From Aculops lycopersici (Eukaryota; Arthropoda; Arachnida; Trombidiformes; Eriophyidae): a stretch of DNA of 64,000 bases. The position numbers and the translations under genes were made by a program. Below, piece by piece: positions 13,530-23,744 of the stretch; within the stretch, counting starts at the first letter, position 1; every line of letters starts with the position of its first letter. The notes below the pieces were generated by a model. It saw only the letters and a program-made list of their open reading frames with translations, did no database searches and was not told where the DNA came from. The stretch covers positions 2,273,890 through 2,337,889 of the forward strand of contig WNKI01000004.1 of assembly GCA_015350385.1 (NCBI GenBank). Reading direction: 5' to 3'.

Positions 13530-14277
13530 TTTGCCGACATCAACGCTGCCAATAAAGTAGAGCGCATTGCCTCCACTCAAACACTTGAGCTCTTGCTCCT
13601 GCTCTCTATCTAGATTCACACACACATTGACTAGACTAGGATTGAGCCGAGCTCTCGGCTGTGTGTTTGGATGTTGCGTTAAATTGCAATCAATCATATC
13701 ACAGTTGTACTCTCCGCAACTGCAACTGCAACTGCAACTGAATTGCATCGTCTCGCACAAGACTCGGCGAGATGATGATGATGTTGTAGTTGTAGTTGTA
13801 GTTGTTGCCGTTGCTGTTGTTGTTGCGCAACAGCCACCGACCTGGTGGTTAATCTCGATCTAGCTGACGATCTCTTTCTTCTCGTTGGCGCGGAAAGAAG
13901 GAGCATAGCAGCTTCGGCGACGAGCCGCAGGGCAAGCACGACGACTAGTGGCCGCCACAAATAGAGCGACAACCACTCGGGCAACCCGGCGCCGAGCCAA
14001 TCGACTGGAAACCAGCCGACGATAAGCGGGCGATTCGATAGTCTTGTTGTTGTTGCCGCTCACTTTAGCGTTGGCTCAATATAGATCACGCTGGTCTCCA
14101 ACTTCCGATTCTTCGATAGACTCAATTCCTAGTCCATGGGAAATTTGAAGCGCAGGTGTCGTTTGCGTTGGCGTCCAACTTGGCCAGCGTCCAGCTGGGA
14201 GTCGTGACTGCAAACTTTGATCCAGTTGGCAGCATCAACAGAATCAGCAACAACAGCAGCGACAGCAGCAGCAGCAG

Positions 14278-14278
14278 C

Positions 14279-14323
<45 letters not shown>
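14278..14323. repeat. (CAA)n trinucleotide repeat
   Basis: About fifteen CAA units following CAG-rich sequence. It produces a poly-N or poly-Q open frame with no domain around it, so I do not call it coding. Confidence 0.85.
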
Positions 14324-14324
<1 letters not shown>

Positions 14325-16267
14325 TGAAACCGCAAACAGGAGCTAGCGGCACAGTGACGTCTGACAGTAGGACCGTTTTCCAACCATCGATCCCGTCGGC
14401 CGCGGCATCATCATTCAAATTAGTTTCGGTGGAGCGTTTGCAGTTATTATTATTATTATTACTCTTGCTGTGACGCAATCACACGACGACGACTCATGTT
14501 CAAGTGAGCAGCAAGCAACCAGCTCAGCTTATGCACGCCCACTTGATTCTGTGTCCCCGGCATCGGCACTAGCGCTAGCATGTGAGAAGTGTAACAAGAA
14601 TATAGAATCGGAACACGACCGTTGAGTTGCGAGTGGCGACAATCTGGCTCCCTCTCTTCCTCTCTGTCTGTGGCTCTAGAGCTCGTGTACGCTTTCGAGT
14701 CGCGACATTAGAGCCTTAGAAGGTAAAAGGTAAATCCCAGTTGTTGGGATGTTTAGCGACTCGATTGCCTAATACCGACCCTCTAAACAACAACATGACC
14801 GACCGACCGGCCGACTGAGCAACTGAAGTGGCAGTGACGAATGATAAATAACCACTCATTTCACGCCAAACTGGCGCTTGTTTGGCGCCGCCGCGAGTTC
14901 ACGGACTGGCATGTACAGTGCGTGCTGCTCTCCTCCAGTCGCCCACTCGTAACGTTGCGTAATTGTAGCAGTGGTGGTGGCGCGAGCAGACAGAAGTAGG
15001 CAAGAGTGAGCAAGAGTTCCAATAGGTAAAATCGGAACTCTCTTGGCGGGGAGCAGAGATAATCTCGCGCCCTCGACTGTCGCCACTTTGGTGGCTCCCG
15101 ATTGCTGATGCTGTTGTTTCCGGCGTTTTGTTCGCGTGCCGGAAGCAGTTGAGCGCCAAACTGAACTGCTGCGTGCGAACCAAGTTCAAGTGCTTCCGGT
15201 GCCAAGTAGCAACATGCAGCGAGTGTGGCGTTGCGCACGTGAGCCACGGCTGCAGTTGCAGTTACAGTTACAGTCGCGGCAGCAGCAGCAGCAGCAGTAG
15301 GCACAGTTCAAGCGAGTGGCTCAAATCTCGGCCCAGGCGAAATCAATCATTGATCATCATCATCATCATCATTACTACTATTATTATCCGCCACCTCGAC
15401 ATTATCATGAGCAACGTAAAGTGAGCTCCACTTCAGGTAACTCGAACTCTATCATCTCTCTTAAATCCAACTCGTGGTGTTTTGATCGATGAACGCACAC
15501 TTTGATGCTGTCGCTTTGGCTTTGGCGTTGCTGGCCCAGTGGGCGTGGTGTTGCCAATCACCAGAGACTCATGCGAGCGTCGAGTTGCGCCGCGCTCAAA
15601 AGTGACGCAACGGAAAAAGTGACGAGCCACGAGAGGCGCGAAGAATGGGCGTCCAATTTTTTCTCGCTCCCTCTCCCTCTCCCTCTCGCGTTTAGTTTGA
15701 TTGTTTGCTAAACTTTAAGTCGCTATGTATTTGCGAGTCCATGTTTGCTGCTCAACTTGAATATTATTTTGAACAACTTGGAAAGGGGTCCAAAAACTCA
15801 AACACTGGGAACAGTCAAAACGGATGGAGGGTTCGGCTTGTGCTCATTAGTGCGAGTTTATTGAATCAAATGGTGGCCTTTGTAAGTTTGACGTGCCGCT
15901 GCTGCTGCTGCTGCTGCTCCTGTCGAAGGTGAGGAGAGGAGGCGCAAAAAATGGCCCAACTCAAATTGAATAAATGAAGCGGCGCACGCACGCACCTGAG
16001 TCAGCGCATAACGCCAATACCACTAGATAGATTGACTGGTTTCATTGAGTTACTTGCGGCGCTTAATTAGCACGTCGAACTAACTAATTTAGTTTCTGCT
16101 GTCTAGATGGGAGAACAAGAATAAAAGAACCTGTCGCTTTTGTTTGCTCTCCTCTCAATTAGTGTCGCAACGGAAATGCGAAAATATGAAGAATTTGCTC
16201 ACCTCCAGCTAACTCGTCAGCCAATCAGAAGCCGCTAGGTGGAATCGGCAAAAACGAGCGAGAGGTG

Positions 16268-16270
16268 GCG

Positions 16271-16303
<33 letters not shown>
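16268..16303. repeat. (GA)n microsatellite
   Basis: About eighteen uninterrupted GA units. Confidence 0.9.
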
Positions 16304-16310
<7 letters not shown>

Positions 16311-16636
16311 ACCAAGCGTTTCAATTAGACGGTTGAGTCTTTCTCGCTTGCTCGCCGAGTTAATTGTCAGCTCGGCTGTTGATTTCCGGCGCCAGTGCAC
16401 GATTTTTATCGCAAAAGAAACATGAACAAATATGCCACCTTCAAGTTGTAGCTCGCTTCGCCGAAATCGAAATTCCAATCCAACTGCTCGACTCCAAGTC
16501 TCTTCTCTTCCATCTTCTCACCGTCGCGCTGCCATCGCTACCACTGCAGACACCGCCGAAGCGAAGCGAAACGAAGAAGAGGTAAGAGGTAAGAGGAGGC
16601 GTAGGCAAAACAACAATTGAACAACTGCTCGCTTAG

Positions 16637-16787
16637 CTACAGCTCGTCGTCTCAATAATTGCGTTACTCTTATCGGTCGCAGATAGATCTCCTGCTAGAA
16701 AAATCTGCACTCCTTCAACGGGAGTCCTGCCTATTTTTCCCATGCAGATTAGATCGAGAGTAACGCAATTATTGAGATGAGCTGTAG
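16637..16787. repeat. 151-bp foldback with nested hairpins
   Basis: The 20-mer at 16651-16670 (CTCAATAATTGCGTTACTCT) is exactly reverse-complementary to 16757-16776. The pairing extends outward through CTACAGCTC (16637-16645) and GAGCTGTAG (16779-16787), separated by a 5-nt/2-nt bulge. Inside the 86-nt spacer, GAAAAAT (16698) pairs with ATTTTTC (16733) and ACTCC (16709) with GGAGT (16721), around a 7-nt loop. An imperfect direct repeat, GCAGAT(T)AGATC, sits at 16679 and 16744. This could be a structured RNA, a microRNA-like precursor or a small foldback element. The sequence does not decide between these. Confidence 0.65.
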
Positions 16788-17032
16788 TTATCTTGAATCC
16801 CGCGTCTTGGAGTAAAGGTTCTGTGTTCTAAGCGCTCGCCGCATAGTTTCACGAATCTTGGCTAGCTTTGGTCTCGCAAGCCGAGGCTAGCTTACCGCGA
16901 TGCACATTACAAGCTCGCAGGCCGCTTCTGGCCAGCCGCCCGATAAGCTTGCCAACTGTGACCCTATAGTGCGGCTCAACGGATGGCGGCCAAGATGAGA
17001 GCATGTCATTTTTGTTGCTGGCTTGCCAACGA

Positions 17033-17065
17033 CATGAGCAAGCTTGCCGTCGAGTCTTGCTCATG
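17033..17065. repeat. Short perfect inverted repeat
   Basis: CATGAGCAAG (17033-17042) and CTTGCTCATG (17056-17065) form a 10-bp stem around a 13-nt loop. Its function is unknown. Confidence 0.6.
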
Positions 17066-17759
17066 AGACAACAAAGTAGTAGTAGTAATAGTTGATGTTG
17101 TTGTTGTTGTTGTGATTGCTGCTGCTGCTGCTGTTCACACCAAAAGGCAAAGACCAGAGTGAGCAGTCAGCCTCCTTCCTGTTGTCTGGCTAACCAAGAG
17201 TTGGAGCTGCAGAAACACAAACTAGCTCGCCGACTATTTCACCATTGGAGAGGTGCGAATACAAACTCAGCGCAAACCAAAGCGACGCCAATTGGTGTGG
17301 ACGTCTCTTCTATTTCTAGTCGACAGAATTGAACCAAACCAAACCAAGCCAAGCCAAACTAAACTAAACTTTGCCACCAACTGCTACCAAGTGAGCAGTA
17401 GTTTGGTTTAGTGATACTTATGGGCGCGGCCAAAGGCGCATGCGCGGTCGACTAAGATGGTTGACAGGCTGGTTGGTTAGTGGCAGTGATACGGCTGCTT
17501 TGGCCTCGTTGCCTCTCAGGCCAAACATGAGCAACTGCAAGAATAAAACTAAAACTAATACTAGAACTCCATGTTAACCGAACGCAACTGCGCTGGCCTG
17601 CGCTTGGCATCATGCGCGTGAGACTCTTTCTCTTTCGCGCGCCTGTATTGGAGTTGGAGCAAGTTGCTAGTCCATTGCAATTGCAGCTAAACTGATACTC
17701 TGATCATCATTGGCTCTCATTGGAGCTCCGGCTCTCATGTATATACTATTCCCTATTGT

Positions 17760-17762
<3 letters not shown>

Positions 17763-17846
<84 letters not shown>

Positions 17847-17864
17847 ACTACTACTACTACTACT
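17763..17864. repeat. (TC)n followed by (TAC)n
   Basis: About 37 TC units run straight into about nine TAC or ACT units and then into an ACGT-rich stretch that ends at the assembly gap. The simple-sequence block probably caused the gap. Confidence 0.9.
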
Positions 17865-17892
17865 CTCGTCCGTCGTACGTACGTACGTACGT

Positions 17893-17962
17893 NNNNNNNN
17901 NNNNNNNNNNNNNNNNNNNNNNNNNNNNNNNNNNNNNNNNNNNNNNNNNNNNNNNNNNNNNN
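17893..17962. other. Assembly gap (70 N)
   Basis: Seventy undetermined bases, flanked by ACGTACGT-like sequence on the left and CGTTAC/CGTAC-rich sequence on the right. The true length of the missing sequence is not known. Confidence 0.99.
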
Positions 17963-18065
17963 CTACGTTACTCGTTACGGTCGTACGTCTACGTTACGTC
18001 GTTACCGTACCGTCCGTACGTCGTACTTACGTTACGTTACTCGTTACTTACTTCTTACTTGTGTC

Positions 18066-18116
<51 letters not shown>
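18066..18116. repeat. (TC)n microsatellite right of gap
   Basis: About 25 TC units. Together with the tract at 17763 they bracket the gap, so the whole 17.76-18.12 kb block is simple sequence. Confidence 0.9.
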
Positions 18117-18120
<4 letters not shown>

Positions 18121-18686
18121 TCCTTTCCTATGTATATCTACTGCTCGTACACGAACACAACAACCACTGATCTGCCGTCCCCCGCAAGCGAGCTTCTTTC
18201 CCCCCCCTCTCGTCCACACTACTAGACTATCGGGCGCAAGACTATGAGAAAAGCATGAGAGTCTATGAGAAAGAGAGGGAGAGACTTACACTATGACTGT
18301 GGCGAGAAAACGAGCCGACCAATTGCGCTGAAATTGAACGCAGAGGAGGCGCAACTTGCCACCGTCGCCGCCACTGTGACTCGAATGCGCGCGCCTTTAT
18401 AAGTTGTAGTTGATACTAACGCTCGCTTGCTTGTTGTCTTAGTGTTGCTAGTTTCAGTTTTAGATTTGGATTTGGCTTCAGTTTGTCTCTCTATTTGGTT
18501 GTGTCCATCTCGACTGCTTGTTTGGCTCACTAGCTGGCTGACTGCTTGGCTCACTTACAACTGAGCCGCTGGCAAGTGAACATGCAACGAGGAAGCCTAA
18601 CATTTACACCACCACTACCGGCAGGTAAACTAGATTGACTTCAAGTTTAGTAATCAACTAACAAAACAAATAACAACTTCGCCTAT

Positions 18687-20259
18687 ATGCACCACTATCA
18701 AAGAACCAGCAACGCAACTCGTGGCAGCAGCAGCAGTAGCGGCGGCGGCAGCAGCAACAACAACAGAAGACTCATAGCGGAGGAGAAGATCAAACCGGAA
18801 GTCGACGCAACCATAATGACTCCCATGAATCCCTACGCCTCGGCGGCGGCCGCTGCTAACTGGATGCTGCTAGCCGAGCAAAATCCCTACCTGACTCTAC
18901 TGGCCACAATATTTAACGCCCAGCAGCAACAGCAGCAGCAACAAGATCACCTGCCTCACCACCAACAACAGCAACAACTACAATTACAGCAACAGTTATC
19001 ACAATTGACTCAACTATCTCAGCAACAGCAGCAATTAACATCATCACTGACACCACCAATCACATCACAAGCTCACCTGGCGCATCAGCACCTCAGCGCC
19101 ACCAACACTCACCTGACATCGCCACTGGTGCACCATAACAATAACAATAACAATAACAATAATAACAACAACAACCATCACCACCAGCAACAACAACAAC
19201 CACCTGCCGAGCAAAATAATCTTGCAAATTCCGACACAGAGTCGGAGGCCAACGATATCGTGATTGACGATTTGGACGACGATGGTGCGAGTCCAATGAA
19301 TGGCGTCGATGGCCTCGACGACGACGATGATGATCTCGACCTGGACCACGTCAACTGTCTCGACGGAGACCACGACGACGAAGATGAAGACGACGATGGT
19401 TTGGATGATCTCGACGGAAATGGCGACGAGGAGAACGAGGACGACGATGAGGATGTTGGCGACAACGATGATGGTCTGTCATCGTCTTCGCCTCCATCGT
19501 CCCGGCGTCGGCATCTGAAAAGAAAGCGCAATCACAAATTGAAGCAATCTCTGAAGAACAACAATCATCATAGTAATAATAATAATAATATTAATCAACA
19601 ATCACAGGTAACCACAACTAACGCGCTGCCTGCAATCGACGACAAACACGAGGAGTTGCTGTTGCAGCAAGCGATTAGGGCGCACGATGTTGGCCAGTAC
19701 CAGGAGATGTACTCCATTATTGAGTCGCATAAGTTTAGCAAGAGCCGGCACCCAAAGTTGCAGTACCTGTGGCTTGAGGCGCACTATGAGGAAGCCCAGA
19801 GGTCGAGGGGCAAACTTCTGGGTCCAGTGGATAAGTATAGAGTTAGAAAGAAGTTTCCCTTGCCAAGAACAATTTGGGATGGCGAGCAAAAGACTCATTG
19901 TTTCAAGGAGAGAACTAGATCATTGCTCAGAGAATGGTATTTACAAGATCAATATCCAAATCCGCAAAAGAAACGCGAGTTAGCCTTGCAAACTGGACTA
20001 ACGCCAACTCAAGTGGGCAACTGGTTCAAGAATCGTCGACAACGTGATAGAGCCGCAACGGCCAAATCGATGCACCATAGATCACAGCACCATCATCATC
20101 ATCATAGTTCACATAATCACCACAATTTACACAACAATCATCATAACAACTCACACCATCACCTGAGCAACCACCTAAGCAACCAAAACCATCACCTACA
20201 CCCAATGTTAAATCGACACCTACAACAGCAACAGCAGCCACCTAGCTCTGAAGCAAACA

Positions 20260-20308
<49 letters not shown>

Positions 20309-20519
20309 CAGTAATAATAATATCATCAAGACAACGACGACGCAACAGCCACCTATGATGCCACAGTTACCCTTTAACGCGAGCCACCTGCTGCAGCAGG
20401 CCACCCAATTCGCGGCAGCCGCGGCCGCTGCGGCGGCGGCAGCAGGTAAGCTACCTCAGGGTATCAAATTTGATCTGCATAGCAATCACAGCCAACAGAG
20501 CGATGAGGACCTCGACTGA
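18687..20519 (+). CDS. optix: Optix/Six3-class SIX homeodomain transcription factor
   Basis: A nuclear DNA-binding regulator. In animals this class patterns anterior head and eye. The 610-residue ORF has an N-terminal S/N/Q/H-rich region with AANWMLLAEQNPYL near residue 57 and a long D/E-rich tract (about 190-270). A SIX domain follows at about 320-380, including WLEAHYEEAQ and LGPVDKYRVRKK. The homeodomain (about 390-450) contains TIWDGEQKTHCFKERT and QVGNWFKNRRQRDRAA, diagnostic of the Six3/6 class. Poly-H, poly-N and poly-A tracts follow. Homology starts at ALPAIDDKHEELL, so about the first 35 residues of a normal SIX domain are not recognisable. Upstream sequence is low-complexity. The ATG at 18687 is the first in frame, but the one at 18816 (MTPMNPY) is also possible. 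CAGGTAAC at 19606 and CAGGTAAG at 20443 lie in frame and resemble donors, though the ORF reads through both. Confidence 0.93.
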
Positions 20520-20833
20520 TACCGAATATTCTATAGAATCAATTCGATCTTCTAGGCACTATTATTATTATTATCATTATACTTCTTCTATAACAGATCA
20601 AACAATTAATAGATCGACAATAACAAACTACCACCAAATGAAACCAAATGACAATGACAACAACTCAAGACTTGTTAGATTTGCCTCAAACAAACAAATG
20701 AAATACAAAGAAATCTTCATTGCAACAACAGCAACAACTAATCTAGATGATTTATCTATTTGTCAGATGAAATGAATCTCGCTTTTACATCTCTCATTTG
20801 CATTTGCAACGAGAAGAGAGTGAGAGGCGAGCT

Positions 20834-20846
20834 AATAAAATTTATT
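20834..20846. terminator. Bidirectional polyadenylation signal AATAAAATTTATT
   Basis: AATAAA on the plus strand (20834-20839) and AATAAA on the minus strand (read from TTTATT, 20841-20846) are one base apart. They lie 315 bp past the optix stop and about 180 bp past the MCM5 stop. The two convergent genes may share this 3'-end module. Confidence 0.6.
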
Positions 20847-21027
20847 TGAAATAATACTTCCTCTTCTTCTACCTCTGCATCATGGAATATATCGGTTGAT
20901 TTGTAGAATAATAATGATTTGAGTTATCAAGAGTCATCAATCTATTGGTTTCTTTGAGTCTGTGCCTGTGTAACAGTATCCTTTACAATGAATTGATAGA
21001 AAGCTAGTTATTGTTTCAATTAGAGTG

Positions 21028-23244
21028 TTATTTCATACAGCAAACTAGTTTGCCCTTTGGACATCCCTTGCGCGACAAGACGCTCATCTTGACCAATTGC
21101 ATAATGACCAACTTGACCAGGTGAACGTCATAGTTTTTGTTTACAAACTCGCTAATTAAGTGATCCTCGTTCAATAACAGACCATAGGATAGTCGACGTC
21201 TTATGGTCTTCTCTATTGTAGCCATCTTACCCTTGTCCGAGTCCGAAATGAAACCCTCGGCTCCAGCTAACTGGCCAGATTTTGCCGCCTTCAGGGTGGA
21301 CTCTTTGAACAATCTCAAGGCCTCATCTATGTGCTCCTGCTCAGCATATGGCTTCAGTTGCATCTTGGCCAAAGCCTCTGAGGTTCTAATTGTGGCTTCA
21401 AGTTGTCTAACAGTAATTGGAATGACCGATTTCTTCTCATGTTTCTGGGCATCCGTTTCTTTGTCGCCGGGATTGGATGGCACAGGACCATTTCGCATTT
21501 CTACATACATTCGAACCAACCTCTTTGAGGCTGCGTCAGAGACTCGAGGTCCAACTTTGCTTCTACAATAAGCGATGTATTTCTTTAGGAAGTCTAGCGA
21601 CAGTTCAGATTCGGAATCCTTGTTTCCCAAGTCTCCGCCAACGTGGACACCCAAAATGTGCCTAGCCTTTTCCATATCTGCTTCGTAGTCTGCCTTGTCC
21701 TTGATAATAAAGATCATGTCAAAACGAGACAAGATAGTGGGCATGAAATCAATGTTATCCTCGTCACTCATATAATCGTCCCATTTTCCATGCACCGAGT
21801 TGGCCGCTGCTAAGACTGAGCAACGTGAGTTTAGAGTAACTGTAATACCGGCCTTGGCGATTGAGATCGTTTGTTGTTCCATGGCTTCGTGGATGGCCAC
21901 TCTGTCATCCTCTCTCATCTTGTCAAACTCGTCAATACAAACAACACCACCATCGGCCAAGACCATAGCACCACCCTCGACGGCAAAACTACGTGAACTA
22001 CCCTCTCTAATAACGGAAGCGGTCAAACCGGCAGCACTAGAGCCCTTACCCGAGGTATAGACACCAATAGGTGCCACTTGTTCGGCAAACTTGAGCACCT
22101 GACTCTTGGCTGTACCTGGATCACCAAGCAACAGAATATTAATATCGCCTCTTCTTCTAGTTCCATCAGGTAGTTGCTTGACCGATCCAGAAAATAGAAG
22201 TGTTGCTATAGCCTTCTTGACATCATCAAAGCCAAAAATAGCGGGCGCAATTGATGAGCAAATCTTCTGATAACAATCTTTGCTTGAAGCCAAGATTCTG
22301 AACTCTTCCTCCTCGGCTGGAGTGTATGGAATATGAAGGGTATGGCCGGGTCCTGTAGTATGAAGCTTGTAACCGATCACATGCAAATAGGATGATCGTA
22401 GACCGACATTAATGCTAGTCTCTGCTCCTTTTGTGTTAGTGGCTTTGCTTTGACCAAGTTTTACAATTGAAAACGTTCCAAATAAGGTGACTCGGTTACC
22501 GGGAACAAACTTGTCGCATAGGTCACGATCGCAGTAAAGCTTTAAATGTCTTGGCATACTACCACGAGGTGTATTCTCTGGCAACTCCTGTAGTCTCACG
22601 ATTTGAAAGTCGATGCATTTACATTTCTCAGGTAGAATGTGGTATGGGTCTAAAGGACATCTGCTCAATCTGACCCCAGTTCTGTCCTGCTGAGTTGGAC
22701 ACTTTCTTGGCAGCATGTAGCCGTCCAATCCGCGTTTAATTTGAACATTTGGCACGGTGTCGCGGCAGCCAATGCATTGTAATGAGATAGTTGTGGCTTT
22801 GGCTCTGACCTGTGAAGCTAGAACAACAATTCCAGATACAGTTACCAGTTTGGATACCAATGTTGCGTCTAGATCTCTAAGCGAAGTTGGAGTTCCAACT
22901 GATGTCAACATAACCTGAATATTTGGCACCTCCTCGAAGCCCTCCTTTCTCGGCCTTGTGATGTCGTCGCAGACTTCTGTTGCTGCTATCTCAAATAGTT
23001 CCATCAACTTTGTCGGATCCTTCTTGACCTTATCCGCCAAAATTTCGTCGAAAGAGTTGAGATCCTCCAGAGAAATTTCAATCCAATATTGGCCCAAGTT
23101 GTAGTGATCCTTCAATTGGTCACGATACTTATACTCGAAGTTTCCCTCGTAGTACTCTTTGAGAAAATTCTTGAACTTGATCTTGAAACTGTCCTCCTTA
23201 GCATTCTCACCCGCGAAGGTGGGCATATTATATACGCTGGTCAT
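21028..23244 (-). CDS. MCM5: DNA replication licensing factor MCM5
   Basis: A subunit of the hexameric MCM2-7 replicative helicase, loaded at origins and active in the CMG complex in the nucleus. The 738-residue length matches the family. The N-terminal domain has FKYRDQLKDHYNLGQYWIE-like sequence (about 36-55) and the zinc-binding cysteines at about 157, 160, 182 and 208-210. The AAA+ core has Walker A GDPGTAKS (about 374), VYTSGKGSSAAGLTASV, Walker B VVCIDEFDKMREDDR (about 435) and the arginine-finger motif LSRFDMIF (about 506). All are intact. A C-terminal winged-helix region ends the protein. It is a single exon, starting at the first in-frame ATG. A consensus E2F site lies about 305 bp upstream, fitting S-phase control. 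Confidence 0.98.
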   Translation of the reverse strand: MTSVYNMPTFAGENAKEDSFKIKFKNFLKEYYEGNFEYKYRDQLKDHYNLGQYWIEISLEDLNSFDEILADKVKKDPTKLMELFEIAATEVCDDITRPRKEGFEEVPNIQVMLTSVGTPTSLRDLDATLVSKLVTVSGIVVLASQVRAKATTISLQCIGCRDTVPNVQIKRGLDGYMLPRKCPTQQDRTGVRLSRCPLDPYHILPEKCKCIDFQIVRLQELPENTPRGSMPRHLKLYCDRDLCDKFVPGNRVTLFGTFSIVKLGQSKATNTKGAETSINVGLRSSYLHVIGYKLHTTGPGHTLHIPYTPAEEEEFRILASSKDCYQKICSSIAPAIFGFDDVKKAIATLLFSGSVKQLPDGTRRRGDINILLLGDPGTAKSQVLKFAEQVAPIGVYTSGKGSSAAGLTASVIREGSSRSFAVEGGAMVLADGGVVCIDEFDKMREDDRVAIHEAMEQQTISIAKAGITVTLNSRCSVLAAANSVHGKWDDYMSDEDNIDFMPTILSRFDMIFIIKDKADYEADMEKARHILGVHVGGDLGNKDSESELSLDFLKKYIAYCRSKVGPRVSDAASKRLVRMYVEMRNGPVPSNPGDKETDAQKHEKKSVIPITVRQLEATIRTSEALAKMQLKPYAEQEHIDEALRLFKESTLKAAKSGQLAGAEGFISDSDKGKMATIEKTIRRRLSYGLLLNEDHLISEFVNKNYDVHLVKLVIMQLVKMSVLSRKGCPKGKLVCCMK

Positions 23245-23548
23245 GTTGAAAGATTTGTATTTTATAATGTGGAAAATATAAATAGAGCGAAACCTTGATA
23301 GATTGGGCCAATAAAATCAATTTTGATGTAATATTATTGTTTGAAAGGCTTTTTGAAATTCATTAGATAAACTTGATTCAAATAGTTGATTGTTAAAGTC
23401 GATAGGTTTTGGCGATTGTTGGGGTGATTTAAATGGACAACACGAGCAACAGGCGCAAAGCACGCACATCGAGTGGAGAAAAAGCGTTGGCTTCGCTTCC
23501 ACGAGCGAAGAGCAGATAAAAACATAACAATGGAGCGGCGAAAGCAAA

Positions 23549-23560
23549 TTGGCGCGAAAC
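23549..23560 (-). promoter_or_regulatory. E2F site upstream of MCM5
   Basis: On the minus strand this reads GTTTCGCGCCAA, an exact TTTSGCGC match, about 305 bp before the MCM5 start codon. MCM genes are classical E2F targets, so the site is likely functional. This rests on the motif and its position only. Confidence 0.6.
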
Positions 23561-23744
23561 ATCCAGCGGCAGGCCTTTGACAGTGCATCGCAGGAACTAG
23601 ATCCTGCAGGATCTTGTGAGGCACTATCTGCATTTTTACAGAGATTTTAACTTTGAGATTAATTTGATGATTGCTTGCTTTTCGTATTTACTTAAATAGA
23701 TTGATGATCGAAGTCATTACTATAATGATACTATGAGCACGAAT

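Larger units (their letters stand above)
1..18686. other. Gene-poor non-coding region 5' of optix
   Basis: I find no supportable protein-coding gene or RNA gene here. The open frames are short, overlap on both strands, and encode mostly simple repeats such as poly-N, poly-S and poly-L. None shows a recognisable domain. The sequence is rich in microsatellites, in CAGGTAA words on both strands, and in words such as CCAAGTTGGCC. Its position directly upstream of a homeobox gene fits a long cis-regulatory domain, possibly with non-coding 5' exons. That role is inferred from position and motif content. There is one assembly gap at 17893-17962. Confidence 0.7.

Noticed and set aside
14156..14473. 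105-codon frame with poly-S and poly-N
   Set aside because: It is produced by (CAG)n/(CAA)n tracts. Antisense frames of similar length exist over the same repeat, and no domain is present.
15128..15424. Cys-rich 98-codon frame resembling a zinc-binding protein
   Set aside because: The cysteine spacing fits no zinc-finger pattern I know and the second half is poly-S/poly-I from repeats.
17710..18225. Open frames of 136-175 codons spanning the assembly gap
   Set aside because: They consist of SLSL, LSLS and TTTT text from (TC)n and (TAC)n arrays plus undetermined residues. They are artefacts of simple repeats.
19065..19531. Antisense frames within optix (poly-S, poly-V)
   Set aside because: These are mirror frames of the acidic and Q/N repeats of optix.
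23599..23614. 16-bp perfect palindrome AGATCCTGCAGGATCT
   Set aside because: About one perfect 16-bp palindrome is expected by chance in 64 kb, and nothing else marks it.
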